A program made the position numbers and the translations under genes. Source: Paracidobacterium acidisoli (lineage in GTDB: Bacteria; Acidobacteriota; Terriglobia; Terriglobales; Acidobacteriaceae). Taken from it: DNA of 64,000 nt. Each line of letters starts with the position of its first letter. Position 1 is the stretch's first letter. The stretch is taken from contig NZ_QVQT02000001.1 in NCBI RefSeq assembly GCF_003428625.2, forward strand, positions 434,001 to 498,000, written 5' to 3'. Positions 63,599 to 64,000 of this stretch are shown here, in pieces. The notes below the pieces were generated by a model. That model searched no databases, had not been told where the DNA came from, and worked only from the letters and a program-made list of their open reading frames with translations.

Positions 63599-64000
63599 TC
63601 AGTCACCGGCGTCGCGCGCAAACACCACCACTCCGTTTGCGGGAATCACGATGGCGGCCGAAGCGGAGAAGCCGTGCAGCGGCGCTCCGGATGCGACGAT
63701 CGCTCCGCCGTTGCCGGCGACGACCGGATTGACCCAGTTGTCGTAGACATCGCTGTTGAAGACCTCGAGCCATGATCCGGCAAATGGAAATCCGATCTGA
63801 TAACCGTACCAGGTGGTCTCGGCGAGGCTCGCCACCACGATGACGTCGCGTCCGGCACCTTCGATCCAGCGATGGAAGGCGATCACGCGATTCTGATCGT
63901 GAACGTGGAAGGCATTCACATTGTCGGTTCGCAGCGCGGGCTGGCTGTGGCGCAGGCGGATCGCATCCTGCGTAAAGCGAAAGTGGTCGGCGCGCACCGT
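63599..64000 (-). CDS. C-terminal part of an alpha-amylase/branching-enzyme-like protein (partial)
   Basis: The visible 132 residues run off the right edge of the window. FTQDAIRLRHSQPALRTDNVNAFHVHDQNRVIAFHRW followed by VVASLAETTWYGYQIGFPFAGSWLEVFNSDVYDNW and IPANGVVVFARD is the all-beta C-terminal domain of GH13 enzymes, most like 1,4-alpha-glucan branching enzymes. The catalytic domain lies outside the window, so branching and amylase activity cannot be separated. Confidence 0.7.
   Translation of the reverse strand, partial: TVRADHFRFTQDAIRLRHSQPALRTDNVNAFHVHDQNRVIAFHRWIEGAGRDVIVVASLAETTWYGYQIGFPFAGSWLEVFNSDVYDNWVNPVVAGNGGAIVASGAPLHGFSASAAIVIPANGVVVFARDAGD

Overview
The window is a GC-rich bacterial chromosome segment with tightly packed genes on both strands. 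Its content points to the Acidobacteriota (Terriglobia/Acidobacteriaceae-like). It has a PadR regulator directly followed by a duplicated-FtsX ADOP-type permease, a coproheme decarboxylase (HemQ/ChdC), hopanoid genes split over several loci, winged-helix/AAA regulators, TolC- and porin-type outer-membrane proteins, and a gltB next to an all-in-one arginine operon. This is inferred from gene content; no rRNA or tRNA gene was seen to confirm it.

Layout. 1-9.3 kb is mostly housekeeping: the end of an Lnt-like gene, a HAD phosphatase, prfB with an intact programmed +1 frameshift, a Uma2 protein, a DUF202 membrane protein, ispG, and a minus-strand set queF - cupin - MFS - HpnB/CrtQ-like glycosyltransferase. 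An EfpL/YeiP-type elongation factor P follows. 9.5-13.1 kb is an efflux operon of HlyD, TPR and TolC proteins without an inner-membrane pump. 13.2-15.7 kb holds hpnJ followed by two overlapping four-helix EamA-like half transporters. 15.8-18.1 kb has a small secreted protein and a large winged-helix/AAA regulator. 18.4-26.6 kb is a minus-strand hopanoid/squalene operon: hemQ-hpnA-hpnG-two zinc dehydrogenases-hpnC-hpnD-hpnE. 26.8-32 kb carries padR-ADOP, an acyl-CoA synthetase and an orphan ribbon-helix-helix protein.

32.1-44.8 kb is nitrogen and arginine metabolism. gltB is divergent from argR-argC-argB-argD-argF-argG-argH and a short-type N-acetylglutamate synthase gene. The divergent intergenic region contains a consensus-like promoter overlapped by two ARG boxes spaced exactly as ArgR sites usually are.

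44.8-64 kb is mixed: a NiCoT-like transporter, a methyltransferase/MarR divergent pair with a perfect palindrome, an M61 peptidase, tmk-P450-holB, an Hfq-like protein with a long N-terminal extension, Sua5, a CYTH protein, an APC permease, an acyltransferase-PIG-L pair, two outer-membrane barrel proteins, and the C-terminus of an amylase/branching-enzyme-like protein.

The most interesting system is the hopanoid locus. Two paralogous zinc-dependent medium-chain dehydrogenases sit between hpnG and hpnC, where a reductase turning ribosylhopane into bacteriohopanetetrol would be expected. hpnJ elsewhere in the window is coupled to a candidate lipid-flipping half-transporter pair.
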